NCBI GenBank assembly: GCA_036705565.1
Contig: JAUBUY010000015.1
Strand: one strand, 5' to 3'
From: Microcoleus sp036705565
GTDB lineage: Bacteria; Cyanobacteriota; Cyanobacteriia; Cyanobacteriales; Microcoleaceae
Length of the DNA: 64,000 bases
The number at the start of each line of letters is the position of its first letter. Position 1 is the stretch's first letter. Made by a program: the position numbers and the translations under genes. This document shows, one piece after another, positions 42,754-53,002 of this stretch. The notes under the pieces are model-generated. The model searched no databases. It was given only the letters and a program-made list of their open reading frames with translations, and was not told the DNA's origin.

Positions 42754-42934
42754 TGATTATTTCCCTGTTCCTGTTTTCTTCACAAAAATGTGGGCAGCTA
42801 TTTTATTTAGGATTTACGGAAAACACCCGGTTTCTAGTAGGAATATCGAGAAAGAAAATGAGGAACCCGCTCCTAAACCGAGTGTTTAGCCGTTTGTGCA
42901 CAAGCAAGTCCTGTTATTGTTCGTTTAGCAATCC

Positions 42935-45253
42935 TCAAATCCCCAGCAGCAGAGTCAGAGCATTATTGTCCCAAGTCAATCCTTTATCTAAAACCTTAAA
43001 TCCCGCGACTTCGCACATAGCTTCTAAAGCATTAGCTGTAGGTAGCCACCAGCACGCCGCAAAATTGTCCATGTCAAAAACTGCTTTTTCAGTTATCCCT
43101 ATAAGTGCGTTGTTGTTGATGTATGGCCGCCAATAAGCTGTTAAAATAGCTCGTTCAGCGTCGTCCAAAGCGGGAATAAACATTACTCCAGAAGGCGGAA
43201 GTTCATAGCGTCCTAACTCATTCTCTATAACTTCTTGGGTAATAGCTGAAGTGAAAATTAAATGCTCGCGAGTTATCTGACGCAAGGCAACTAAAATCTG
43301 CAACGGATGGGGGTGATGGTACAAAACTCCTGCACAGTGAACTACATCGTAAGGTTCGCCAATGTCTGCAAGTTGAATCTGAGTGATATCTTGATTGATA
43401 CAGTGATAATTAGCAATATTTAAACTTGTCATGCGATCGTGAAAATCTTGCCACCAGTGGAGGGATGCCGGCATGGCATCAATCATTGTCAGAGAAACTG
43501 CACCGTATTTGCTAGCTACAGATACTTTTTCGCTGACAGTTCCCCACAAGCCGCCGACTTCTGCAAAAGTCTTGCCTTTGACTACTCTGGCAATGTAGCG
43601 ATCGCGAATATCCTTAGCCTCTAACTCTAATAATAGAGTAGATTCCCCTGTTTGACGCTGTTTTTCTAAAATCTCCTCTAATTTTTGGGATATTTCTGGA
43701 TCTTTGGGTCTAATTTCTAATGCCATCAAGTACAACATTATGGCTTCGTTAAGCCGATCGCTCTCAGCAAACTTTTGGGCTATTTCGCAGTAAAATTCAG
43801 GAGCGTGCAGCGGCTGCATTTCGTGGTGATAGTAGCTAGTTGCTACATCTGAATCTACCGGAGTTCTTTTAGTTAGAGCCTCACCTAATTTTATGTAAAT
43901 TTTCGGGAGGGACGGCTCGATTTGAAGCGCACAAAGGTAGGCGGAAACAGCATCGTTCCATGCGTGATTTCCACTCAAAGCATCGCCTAAATTGTAATAA
44001 GACCAAGAAATAGTGGGATTAAGTTCAATAGCACGTTGGTAAGCGGTAGCTGCGGCTTTCCACTGTTGGGTTTTTAACAGCGCTGCTCCTAAATTGTGGT
44101 AAGTCCAAGAGAATTCTGGATTGAGTGCGATCGCCCGCCGATAAGCGAGTGTTGCGGCTTCAAACTTTTGAAGTTGAACTAAAGTCAAAGCTAAGTTATA
44201 ATGAGACCAAAATAAATCCGCATTTAGTGCGATCGCCTGTTCGTATGCAGCCTCAGCTTCCGACAATTTTTCTAGTTTAACAAGAGCATCTCCTAACTGG
44301 TGAAAAGCTGCAAAAAAATTCGGATCTAATTCAGTAGCGCGCTGGTAAGCTGCGGCGGATTCCGACCATTCTTCTAATCGATCGCAAGCTACACCGATGC
44401 TGTAGTAAGACCAAGAATAATCCGGGTTAATTTCCACCGCCGTGCGGTAGGCGATCGCAGCTTCTTGCCATTTTTCTAAATTGAGCAGCACGCTGCCTAA
44501 GTTGTAGTATGACAAAAAAGAATTGGGATTTAAATCAATACTTTTTCGGTAGGCTGCCTCCGCTTCGCGCCAGAGTTCCTTAGCTTGCAAAACATTGCCT
44601 AATTTGTAATGAAAATCAGAAATCTCCGGCTGGAGTTGAATAGCTTTGCGGTAGTTAACAATAGCTTCGTCCCACTGCTTTAGCTCGCTAGCAGCTTCTG
44701 CTAATTGGCAGTAAGCTTCGCAAAAGCTGGGGTTTAAATAAATCGTGCGGTGGTAACAAGTCAGCGCTTTTTCTGGCTTGTTTTGCGCCAACAAAGTATT
44801 ACCTAAATCGAGATATTCTTCTGCTATCTCTATCGGTTCCACCATGAGTGCTTGATACCAACAATCTGCTGCTTCTTCAGCTTGACCGACTTGGGTAAAT
44901 ATCCGGCTCAAATTACGGTAAAATCCTGCAAAGTTGGGTTGCAGGGAGATGGCTTTTTGGTAACAGGCGATCGCCTCTTGCCACTGTTCCAAAGTAGCGC
45001 AGAGAGTGCCGAGGTTAGCAAAAGCTTCGGCAAAATCCGGTTGCAGGGCGATCGCAACTTTATACCAATACCTTGCGTCTTCTAGTTTACCCTGAGCTTG
45101 CAGCGCCTTTCCCAAGGTCTTGCAAGTCTCTGCTGAATTGGGTTCAGATGCCAAAATTTGTTGGCAAAGTGCGATCGCCCGATCGAAGTTCCCTGTAGCC
45201 AAATAAATTTCTGCCTGCTGCTGGAAATTCACTTGCACTGTTTCTGAATTCAT
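42935..45253 (-). CDS. TPR protein fused to a SAM-dependent methyltransferase
   Basis: 772 residues. Residues 1-520 hold about 15 tetratricopeptide repeats of 34 residues, each ending in patterns such as AIALQPD, AIELNPT and AVEINPD; one near 480 is degenerate. Residues ~540-772 form a class I methyltransferase with glycine loop VGGLWGTVSEK, acidic TMIDAMP and VVHCAGVLYHHPHPLQIL. The TPR part would hold the acceptor, perhaps a glycan carrier or surface protein. The gene is divergent from the two large glycosyltransferases (160-bp gap), which points to modification of the same surface polymer (inference). Confidence 0.88.
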   Translation of the reverse strand: MNSETVQVNFQQQAEIYLATGNFDRAIALCQQILASEPNSAETCKTLGKALQAQGKLEDARYWYKVAIALQPDFAEAFANLGTLCATLEQWQEAIACYQKAISLQPNFAGFYRNLSRIFTQVGQAEEAADCWYQALMVEPIEIAEEYLDLGNTLLAQNKPEKALTCYHRTIYLNPSFCEAYCQLAEAASELKQWDEAIVNYRKAIQLQPEISDFHYKLGNVLQAKELWREAEAAYRKSIDLNPNSFLSYYNLGSVLLNLEKWQEAAIAYRTAVEINPDYSWSYYSIGVACDRLEEWSESAAAYQRATELDPNFFAAFHQLGDALVKLEKLSEAEAAYEQAIALNADLFWSHYNLALTLVQLQKFEAATLAYRRAIALNPEFSWTYHNLGAALLKTQQWKAAATAYQRAIELNPTISWSYYNLGDALSGNHAWNDAVSAYLCALQIEPSLPKIYIKLGEALTKRTPVDSDVATSYYHHEMQPLHAPEFYCEIAQKFAESDRLNEAIMLYLMALEIRPKDPEISQKLEEILEKQRQTGESTLLLELEAKDIRDRYIARVVKGKTFAEVGGLWGTVSEKVSVASKYGAVSLTMIDAMPASLHWWQDFHDRMTSLNIANYHCINQDITQIQLADIGEPYDVVHCAGVLYHHPHPLQILVALRQITREHLIFTSAITQEVIENELGRYELPPSGVMFIPALDDAERAILTAYWRPYINNNALIGITEKAVFDMDNFAACWWLPTANALEAMCEVAGFKVLDKGLTWDNNALTLLLGI

Positions 45254-45413
45254 TTTTTATTTTCCTTTTGAGTTGTCATTCCATGTAAAATTATATGCTA
45301 CACTTTGCCAAAATTCAAGTTTTTGTAATTAGATCAACCGAACACAGAATAATGATGAAAATCCGCCAAATTAATCTAAACTATATAATCATAGGTTAAC
45401 AGCGAGCTAAATA

Positions 45414-47957
45414 ATGTCAACAGCTACTCAAACACCGCAAGTAAGCGTAATTATACCTGTATATAATGGATCTCGCTACATCGTACAAGCCGTGGAAAGC
45501 GCCCTAGGTCAAACTTTTACTAATTTGGAGATTATAGTTGTAGATGACGGTTCGACAGATAGCACGCAGCAAGTATTGCAGCCTTATTGTGACAGAATTC
45601 GCTACATATACCAGGAAAATCAAGGAGTAGCAGCAGCCAGAAATATTGCTTGCCAACTAGCGCAAGGCGAGTTTTTAGCCTTTCTCGATGCCGATGACTA
45701 TTTCCTACCATCCAAGCTAGAGAAACAACTAGCTTGCTTTGACGCTAACCCCACCTTAGATATGGTGCAAACAGGTTGGGTAATCGTCGATGAAACCGGG
45801 CGAGAGATTTCTGCTGTCAAGCCTTGGCAACAAGCGTCTAAATTAAATTTAGAAAGCTTTATTCTATATAAATGCGTGCGACCCAGTGCGATGATGCTGC
45901 GCCGAAACTGGTGGGAAAAATTGGCCGGTTTCGATTCTCAGTTGCCACTAGCAGAAGATTTAGACTTTGCCTTGCGTTTAGCTTTAAAAGGGTGCAAAGC
46001 AGTTTGGTTAGAAGAAAAACTTACCTGTTATCGCCAGCACAATTCTAATCTCATGTCAATCGGTTTTCGCGTAATGAAGAATATAGAAATTGTGATGAAA
46101 AAATTCTTCGCTCGACCCGATTTGCCCCAGTCAATCCGGCAGTTAAAAAACCCAGAACGCTATCAATGCTTAAAGTGGCTGGCATGGCGGATGTATCGCG
46201 ACGGCCATCTAACAGAGATGGCCCAGTGTTTAGAAGAGTCATTGCAATATACGCCTTTTTCGCCCACACAAACAGTGTTGAATTGGCTGGAAAGTTTTCA
46301 GATGGCTTCTGAAGAATATGGTGAAAATTTTGACGCTTATTCGCTGAGTAAGTTAGCCCAATGGCAAGAGATAATTCAGATGGTGATGACTAATCCACCC
46401 CAATCTCAACAGAGTTCTATTCCCACACCTTCAAAAGCGCAAGCCCACATTCTACTCTACAACACGGACGATCCGGGCGTGGGAGGATTAGCGCAGTACA
46501 ATCATGCCATTCTCTGTGAGTTAGCCTTGTTAGGCTATCGAGTCACCTGCGTGCAAACCAAACATTCTAGCCCCTTGCTTGAGCGAGAACGAGAGTTAGG
46601 TATAGAACACTTGTGGCTGGATTTTAGCGGGCATAAAGATTTACAGCGGGTGTTAAGAAATACTCAGGATGCACGAGAGCTTTTTGCTAGCAATCAACCG
46701 GATATGATTATTTTTAGCGATGGTTGGCCATTTTCCAATTTTGCAGCTAAACAGGTAGTGATGCAAATGGGAATACCATACATGATGGTGATTGGGTTAG
46801 TTATGCCAGAACACGCCACTTTTGCCTGCGGAGATGTAGTGCCTTATGTAGAAGGAGTGCTCTACCACTGCCTGCAAGCTAGAGCCTTGATTGTTGGCGC
46901 TTACGAACATTTGAATTTATTGTGCCAACATTTCAAGTTGCCAAAAGAGCGAGGACAAGTGATTTACTTGGGGCGTTCTTCTGAATATTTTGCACATCCT
47001 AATGCTGCAGCTCGTCAACGCCTGCGGCAAGAAATAGGAATTCCTGAAGAGGCGATTGTCTGTTTCACATCTGCTCGATTGGCATCGATTAAAGGGCATC
47101 AATATCAGATTGAAGCAATCAAGCAGTTGCAGCAGTCTCCTGTGTGGTCTAAACTGTATTTTGTGTGGGCAGGAACGGGTGAGGGAAGCGCTGATAATGT
47201 AGAAATAGAATTGAGGGAAACTATTAAAGAGTTAGGCGTGAGCGATCGCGTGAAGGCGATCGGACAACGCTGGGATATCCTAGATTGGCTGGATGCTAGC
47301 GACATATTCATTTTGACTTCTGTGGCAGATGCAGCGCCTTCTCTTGCAGTTATGGAAGCGATGGCTAAGGGATTGCCGGTAGTTGCAACGGCTGTGGGCG
47401 GGATTCCTGAAGGGCTTGGCGATACTGGGAAATTGTTGCCCGATCCGAATACCGATCCAGAGGGAACCGCGAGGGAATTGGCGGAAACTGTAGAAGCTTG
47501 GGCGATGAATCCAGAATTGCGACATCAAATCGGTCAAGCTTGCAAGCAGCGGGCAGAGCAAGTGTTTAAAGAGGAACGGATGTTGGCAGAGTCGATGGAG
47601 GCGATCGAAAAAGCTTTACTTTGCGATCGTCAAACAGATCCATTTGTTACTCAAAAAAAGGTGCAGAGGTCAATGGCGAAGATAGAAAACCGGGTGCACT
47701 ACAGCTCTTTAGTGTGGAATGCTTGGCAGGCTTACTGTCAAGAAGATCTAAGCGGAATGCAGAAGTGGCTTCAAGAATCTTTGAAGTACACACCTTTTTT
47801 GAGTACAGAAACGCTGTTAAACTGGGTAGAATATTTTGGCAATTTTTCGTCAGCTAAAGGGCATAGTTTAGATACATATTCTCTAATTAATTCAGTAGAA
47901 TGGCAACAATTAGTCGAGGAAGTACAGGGTATTGAATCTGTATTTTATGCACGTTAA
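45414..47957 (+). CDS. GT2-GT4 bifunctional glycosyltransferase with helical modules
   Basis: 847 residues. A family GT2 domain (8-215) has VSVIIPVYNGSRYI, VVDDGSTD and the metal-binding LDADD. A helical module follows (about 235-325, WLAWRMYRDGHLTEMAQCLE..SLQYTPF). Then comes a GT4-like GT-B domain (about 343-735) with GVGGLAQYNHAI, ARLASIKGHQYQIEA and AMAKGLPVVATAVGGIPE. A second copy of the helical module ends the protein (755-840). The EX7E motif of GT4 is altered: VADAAPSLAVMEAM has Asp for the first Glu and one extra residue. No membrane segment. Likely cytoplasmic synthesis of a surface glycan. Confidence 0.9.
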   Translation: MSTATQTPQVSVIIPVYNGSRYIVQAVESALGQTFTNLEIIVVDDGSTDSTQQVLQPYCDRIRYIYQENQGVAAARNIACQLAQGEFLAFLDADDYFLPSKLEKQLACFDANPTLDMVQTGWVIVDETGREISAVKPWQQASKLNLESFILYKCVRPSAMMLRRNWWEKLAGFDSQLPLAEDLDFALRLALKGCKAVWLEEKLTCYRQHNSNLMSIGFRVMKNIEIVMKKFFARPDLPQSIRQLKNPERYQCLKWLAWRMYRDGHLTEMAQCLEESLQYTPFSPTQTVLNWLESFQMASEEYGENFDAYSLSKLAQWQEIIQMVMTNPPQSQQSSIPTPSKAQAHILLYNTDDPGVGGLAQYNHAILCELALLGYRVTCVQTKHSSPLLERERELGIEHLWLDFSGHKDLQRVLRNTQDARELFASNQPDMIIFSDGWPFSNFAAKQVVMQMGIPYMMVIGLVMPEHATFACGDVVPYVEGVLYHCLQARALIVGAYEHLNLLCQHFKLPKERGQVIYLGRSSEYFAHPNAAARQRLRQEIGIPEEAIVCFTSARLASIKGHQYQIEAIKQLQQSPVWSKLYFVWAGTGEGSADNVEIELRETIKELGVSDRVKAIGQRWDILDWLDASDIFILTSVADAAPSLAVMEAMAKGLPVVATAVGGIPEGLGDTGKLLPDPNTDPEGTARELAETVEAWAMNPELRHQIGQACKQRAEQVFKEERMLAESMEAIEKALLCDRQTDPFVTQKKVQRSMAKIENRVHYSSLVWNAWQAYCQEDLSGMQKWLQESLKYTPFLSTETLLNWVEYFGNFSSAKGHSLDTYSLINSVEWQQLVEEVQGIESVFYAR

Positions 47958-48009
47958 AATACCAAATTTACATTTCAAATTCGGATTGCTCTCAACAGTA
48001 GAATTGCAT

Positions 48010-48064
48010 CTGCCTTCTGCCTGACATCCGTTACATCCGTTACATCCGTTACAGAATCCGTTGC
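48010..48064 (+). repeat. ACATCCGTT tandem 9-mer repeat, copy 1
   Basis: ACATCCGTT occurs three times in tandem, followed by ACAGAATCCGTTGCCGAAC. The same block with two 9-mers and ACAAAATCCGTTGCCGAAC occurs at 61806-61846. Confidence 0.85.
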
Positions 48065-51000
48065 CGAACCCTTCCTTATCACCGATAAAATTCATGTCAA
48101 TAGCAAATCCGACACCGCGAGTAAGTGTAATTATTCCAGCATATAATGGATATCGCTACATCGCGCAAGCGGTAGAAAGCGTCATCAGCCAAACCTATAA
48201 AAACTGGGAAATTATCGTCGTAGACGACGGCTCAACCGACGACACCCGCCAAGCATTGCAGCCTTATGTTGAAAAAATTCGCTATGTTTATCAGGAAAAC
48301 CAAGGAGTAGCTGCCGCTCGCAACCGAGGAATTCAGGAATCCCGATGTGAATTAATTGCTTTTTTAGATCAAGATGACTTTTTCTTGTCCGATAAGTTAG
48401 CTGGACAAGTTGCGTTATTTGACGCTCAGCCATCACTAGGAATTGTTAATAGTGGCTGGCGAATGGTTAAAGAGCAAGGCGAAAGTATTTTCGATGTCAC
48501 ACCCTGGGAATACTTGCCTCAGCTAGACTTAAAAACCTGGATTGTTTATATGCCCCTACTTCCCAGCGCCATGATGTTTTCGCGGCAGTGGCTGGAACGA
48601 GTCGGTGGCTTTGATTCTCAGTATGATTCAGTAGATGATGCCGACTTAATTGTGCGTTTAGCACTATCTGGTTGCGAAGCTGCTTGGTTGCCTCAAGTGA
48701 CAGTATGCTACCGCCAGCACGGGCAAAATGTGTCCATCCAGAGAGCGATAAAACAGGCAAACCTTTGTATTAAATTAAAGCAAAATTTCTTCAGTAGAGC
48801 AGACTTACCAGAGGATATCCGCCAATTAGAAAAGCTTGCTTTTTATGAGGCTCTGACATGGATGGCGTGGCAACTGTACTACAGTGGCCATCCGGCAGAA
48901 ATGACTGACTATTTGCAAAAATCTTTGGATTATACCCCGTACTCCCTGACAGCAACTATAGCAGATTGGGTAAAGCGCATCACTAAAATTTCTAACACCT
49001 ACGGCTGCAATATCGATGCAAATTATCTCATAAACTTACCAGAATGGAAACAGTTAATGGCTAATATCATTCCTTCAAAAAAATCGCGCGTCAGTGTCAT
49101 CATCCCGGCTTACAACTGCGATCGCTACATTGTCAGAGCCGTAGAGAGTGTTCTTGACCAGACTTATCAAAACTGGGAAATTATCGTCGTAGACGACGGC
49201 TCAACTGACAACACTCGCCAAGTTTTAGCACCTTACCTCGATTTAATTCAATACATCTATCAAGATAACCAAGGAGCAGCAATTGCTCGGAATCGTGCTT
49301 GCAAATTAGCAAAAGGGGAATTTTTAGCTTTTCTAGATGCTGACGACTTCTTCTTACCAGAAAAACTAGAAAAACAAGTAGCTTGCTTTGACGCTGACCC
49401 TACATTAGATATGGTGCAGACAGGTTGGGTTATCGTTGACAAAAACGAGGAAGGCATCTATGGAGTAAAGCCTTGGGAAGAAGAACCAAAATTAGATTTA
49501 GAAGCCTTTGTTTTCTACAAATCAGTGCGTCCTAGCGCCATGATGCTGCGGCGAGAGTGGTGGGAACGCTTGGGCGGTTTCGAGCATCGCTTGCCGCCAA
49601 CCGAAGATTTAGATTTTGTGCTACGTTTAGGTTTAAAAGGCTGCAAGTCAGTTTGGTTAAAAGAGATATTAACCTGCTATCGTCAGCACGACAGCAATAT
49701 CATGTCTAACGGCTGCAAATTAATGAAAAATACGGAAATTTTGATGGAGCAATTTTTCGCGCGGCCAGATTTGCCTCAGCACATCCGCGACTTGAAACGG
49801 GCGGAACGTTACAAGTGTTTCGTATGGATAGCATGGCGGATGTACCGCGACGGATATTTGCCAGAAATGGTCGAATGTCTGGAAAAATCTCTGTATTACA
49901 CTCATTTGACAGGCACTGAAACTGTTTTTAATTGGCTGGAAACTTTTAAGGGGGTTTCGGAACAGTACGGCTACAACTTTGATGCCTATGCCTTAACCAA
50001 TTTACAGGAATGGCAAGACATAGTGGCGATCGCAGCTAACAATCCTTACCAGTTTCAATCGGCTCCCCGTTCGACTTCTCGGCAGCCAAGACAGCACGTA
50101 CTCCTGTACACAGAAGACTCAGGAGTCGGCGGATTGGCTCAGTTCAACCACTCGCTGATGTGTAAATTAGCGGCGGATGGCTACCGAGTAACCAGCGTTC
50201 AAAGTCAAGCTTCTAATCCTTTAATTACCGAACAAAAACAGCTAGGTATCGAACATATTTGGCTAGAGTTCGACACGATGAAAGAGTTTTTGCGAATAGC
50301 TTACAATTTGGATGATGCTCAAAAGATTTACGCCCAAGCTAGACCGGATTTAATTATATTTAGTGACGGCTGGCCGATGGCTAACTTTGCAGCTAAACAA
50401 GTTGCGATCGAGCAAAATATACCGTACATCATCAGTCTGGGTTATATCAATCGCAATTATGAAACCTTCGATCGCGGCGATCAAATTCCCTATTTCGATG
50501 CAGTTGCCTATCAGTACATTGTAGCCAAAGCAGCAGTAGCAGTTTCCCACGAGAATTTAAACTTGTTCCAAAGTCTATTTAAAGCGCGTCTAGAACGGGG
50601 AAAAGTAATCTATTATGGCAGACCAAATAGTTATTTTGAGTCACCGAATCTTTCCACTCGCCAACGCCTGCGTCAAGAACAAGGAATCCCTGAAAATGCT
50701 GTCGTTTGTTTTACAGCGGCAAGATTGACTCCAATTAAAGGATATCAGTATCAATTGCAGGCGATCGCCCAATTGAAAAATCGTCCAATTTGGCCCCAAA
50801 TTTACTTTGTTTGGGCCGGGCCGGGGTCTACTACTCACGACAATATGGAACCTGAATTAAGAGCAACTGTGAGCAAATTGGGAGTAGAAGAACAGGTTAA
50901 ATTTTTAGGACAGCGCTGGGATATTGCCGATTGGCTCGACGCCAGCGACATCTTTATTTTATCTTCCCAAGCAGAAGGAATGCCGCTAGCAATTATGGAA

Positions 51001-51600
51001 GCAATGGCAAAAGGATTGCCCGTAATTGCCACAGCAGTCAGCGGGATTCCTGAAGAATTGGGAGATACGGGAAAGTTGCTGCCCGATCCTACAATCGACC
51101 CAGAAGGAACAGTAAAAGAGTTGGTAGAAACGGTGGAAATATGGGCAGAAAATCCCGAATCGCGTAGACTTGCAGGACAAGCGTGCAAAGCGCGAGCCGA
51201 AGAACTATTCCAAGAAGAACGGATGCTTCGGGAATATGGAGAAATAATTGAACAGGCATTGGTAAGTGACGATGAGAGCGACAGTTTCTCTATTAGTCCG
51301 AAACTCAAAAAGCAGCTACAGCAAGTGGATAGCCTGCTGAAATACTATTATTTAGTGTGGAAAGCTTGGGAGGCTTACGATCGGGGAGATATGTCCGAGA
51401 TGGTGAATAATTTGCAATCTGCTTGGGCCTGCACACCTTATTTTACCACGGAAACTATCTTTGATTGGGTGAAAAACTTTGGTATTTTCGCAGCCGAAAA
51501 AGGCGTTACGTTCGATACCCACGAGCTGATCAACTCCCGGTCGTGGCAACAAGTGATAGAATCAATACAGGGTTTTGAAGTGTTTTCATCGGTTCGTTAA
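48061..51600 (+). CDS. GT2-GT2-GT4 trifunctional glycosyltransferase with helical modules
   Basis: 1179 residues. Two GT2 domains (about 8-215 and 332-545) have VSVIIPAYNGYRYI/VSVIIPAYNCDRYI and DDGSTD. The first has LDQDD and the second LDADD as metal motif. A GT4 domain (about 670-1060) has SGVGGLAQFNHSLM, AARLTPIKGYQYQ and an intact EX7E (AEGMPLAIMEAM). A ~80-residue helical module follows each catalytic domain (about 240-325, 570-650, 1085-1175). It is a tandem paralogue of the preceding gene with one more GT2. The frame lies 104 bases downstream; the ATG at 48061 (GTT-GCC-GAAC repeat just upstream) or MSIANPTPRV at 48094 may be the start. Confidence 0.88.
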   Translation: MPNPSLSPIKFMSIANPTPRVSVIIPAYNGYRYIAQAVESVISQTYKNWEIIVVDDGSTDDTRQALQPYVEKIRYVYQENQGVAAARNRGIQESRCELIAFLDQDDFFLSDKLAGQVALFDAQPSLGIVNSGWRMVKEQGESIFDVTPWEYLPQLDLKTWIVYMPLLPSAMMFSRQWLERVGGFDSQYDSVDDADLIVRLALSGCEAAWLPQVTVCYRQHGQNVSIQRAIKQANLCIKLKQNFFSRADLPEDIRQLEKLAFYEALTWMAWQLYYSGHPAEMTDYLQKSLDYTPYSLTATIADWVKRITKISNTYGCNIDANYLINLPEWKQLMANIIPSKKSRVSVIIPAYNCDRYIVRAVESVLDQTYQNWEIIVVDDGSTDNTRQVLAPYLDLIQYIYQDNQGAAIARNRACKLAKGEFLAFLDADDFFLPEKLEKQVACFDADPTLDMVQTGWVIVDKNEEGIYGVKPWEEEPKLDLEAFVFYKSVRPSAMMLRREWWERLGGFEHRLPPTEDLDFVLRLGLKGCKSVWLKEILTCYRQHDSNIMSNGCKLMKNTEILMEQFFARPDLPQHIRDLKRAERYKCFVWIAWRMYRDGYLPEMVECLEKSLYYTHLTGTETVFNWLETFKGVSEQYGYNFDAYALTNLQEWQDIVAIAANNPYQFQSAPRSTSRQPRQHVLLYTEDSGVGGLAQFNHSLMCKLAADGYRVTSVQSQASNPLITEQKQLGIEHIWLEFDTMKEFLRIAYNLDDAQKIYAQARPDLIIFSDGWPMANFAAKQVAIEQNIPYIISLGYINRNYETFDRGDQIPYFDAVAYQYIVAKAAVAVSHENLNLFQSLFKARLERGKVIYYGRPNSYFESPNLSTRQRLRQEQGIPENAVVCFTAARLTPIKGYQYQLQAIAQLKNRPIWPQIYFVWAGPGSTTHDNMEPELRATVSKLGVEEQVKFLGQRWDIADWLDASDIFILSSQAEGMPLAIMEAMAKGLPVIATAVSGIPEELGDTGKLLPDPTIDPEGTVKELVETVEIWAENPESRRLAGQACKARAEELFQEERMLREYGEIIEQALVSDDESDSFSISPKLKKQLQQVDSLLKYYYLVWKAWEAYDRGDMSEMVNNLQSAWACTPYFTTETIFDWVKNFGIFAAEKGVTFDTHELINSRSWQQVIESIQGFEVFSSVR

Positions 51601-51673
51601 AACAGAGCTCTTGTAGCATTCTTAGGAACGGGATATCCGGCCCATTCCACAAAACATCAACCAAAGAAAAGAT

Positions 51674-53002
51674 ATGCAATTTACATTCAAGTTCCCACGG
51701 ATTAATAAACTGCTGCCAATTTGTTTAGCTATTGTCACTGTTCTGTTAATAGCCTATTTGGGACAGCAACCAACTGTTGCCCAACTGCGATCGAACGTTA
51801 CAGTAGATTTTGGACAGCCAGCCACCGGTACAATTTCCATGAGTGGCATCCTGCACGGAATTGATACTAGCCAGCCGCCGGATAGTTCTATTAAACCCTT
51901 GCAGCCCAAACTTTGGCGGGCGGGGAGACTCGATATTTACGATCGCATAATCGCCAGCGGAGCCGAGTTTCAGTTAGTAGTCAGCGACTTGTGGGGCTAC
52001 GGTAGCAATCCCAATGGCTGGCCCTATCAAAACTACCCCGCGTGGGAAGCATTCGTGCGGCAATTAGCCCAGCAAAATAAAGGCAAAAAAATTATTTGGG
52101 ATGTATGGAATGAGCCAGATTGGAAAGATCCATTTTGGAACGGAAGCAGAGAACAATTCTTTGAAACTTACAAAAGAGCTTACAAAATTTTGCGGGAAGA
52201 ATTGGGGCCGTCAGCAATGATTGGCGGGCCCAGCCTCGGCCGCTACAGCAAAGAATATCTCGCCGCTTTTTTGGATTACTGCAAGGCTAACAAACTTGAA
52301 GTAAATTTCCTCTCGTGGCACGAACTTAACGACACGATGATCTTATTTGTTGACGATCACGTAATTGAGGCTAAACGCAATTTTCAGCAAAGTCCCTCTT
52401 ACAAGGAACTGAAATTGCAAAAAATTTACGTCAACGAAATTGTCGGCAACTTAGCGCAGTACCAGCCGGGGGAAATCTTAGGTTATTTGTATAACTTAGA
52501 GTATGCAAAAGCTGACGGTGCTTGCAGAGCTTGTTGGGATACTAAAGGGCCAAATAAAGTTAGCAATTGCTTCAACAATACGCTGAGTGGGATGGTCACG
52601 CCTAATACTTTTGAGCCGAGAGCTGCTTGGTGGACTTACAAAGCTTATGCTGACGGAGTTAATTCGCGGGTGCGGAGTTGGTCAAATAACAATCGCCTTG
52701 TCGCTTTAGCCAGCAAGTCCAATCCTGAAGGTAAAGCACAGATACTTTTAGGTTATTTCGACCCCAATTTTTCCTCAGCAACAACGGTAACATTAACCAT
52801 CGGCAATTTGGAGCAGCTAGGTATTCAAAGAGGTCAGAAAATCACTCTAAAATTAGAAAAGATTCCCAACAATCAAGAAGGAGCCGTGCCACAGCTTGTC
52901 ACAGTTAAAGAAGAAAGTTTTTCGGTTGGTAGCGGCAGCTTGGCTTATGTTATCCCTAATTTCAACGTCCACGAAGGCTACTTATTGACGGTTAGCAAGT
53001 GA
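51674..53002 (+). CDS. Secreted clan GH-A glycoside hydrolase (GH39-like)
   Basis: 442 residues with an N-terminal signal or anchor (LLPICLAIVTVLLIAYLG, residues 14-31). The catalytic acid/base is in WDVWNEPDWKDP, with Glu after Asn as in clan GH-A. The nucleophile candidate is Glu in IYVNEIVG. A C-terminal beta-rich region (about 350-442) follows the barrel. The sequence resembles GH39-type xylosidase/iduronidase-like proteins, but the substrate is unknown. It is downstream of, and in line with, the two glycosyltransferases, so it may trim or release the same exported polysaccharide. Confidence 0.78.
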   Translation: MQFTFKFPRINKLLPICLAIVTVLLIAYLGQQPTVAQLRSNVTVDFGQPATGTISMSGILHGIDTSQPPDSSIKPLQPKLWRAGRLDIYDRIIASGAEFQLVVSDLWGYGSNPNGWPYQNYPAWEAFVRQLAQQNKGKKIIWDVWNEPDWKDPFWNGSREQFFETYKRAYKILREELGPSAMIGGPSLGRYSKEYLAAFLDYCKANKLEVNFLSWHELNDTMILFVDDHVIEAKRNFQQSPSYKELKLQKIYVNEIVGNLAQYQPGEILGYLYNLEYAKADGACRACWDTKGPNKVSNCFNNTLSGMVTPNTFEPRAAWWTYKAYADGVNSRVRSWSNNNRLVALASKSNPEGKAQILLGYFDPNFSSATTVTLTIGNLEQLGIQRGQKITLKLEKIPNNQEGAVPQLVTVKEESFSVGSGSLAYVIPNFNVHEGYLLTVSK

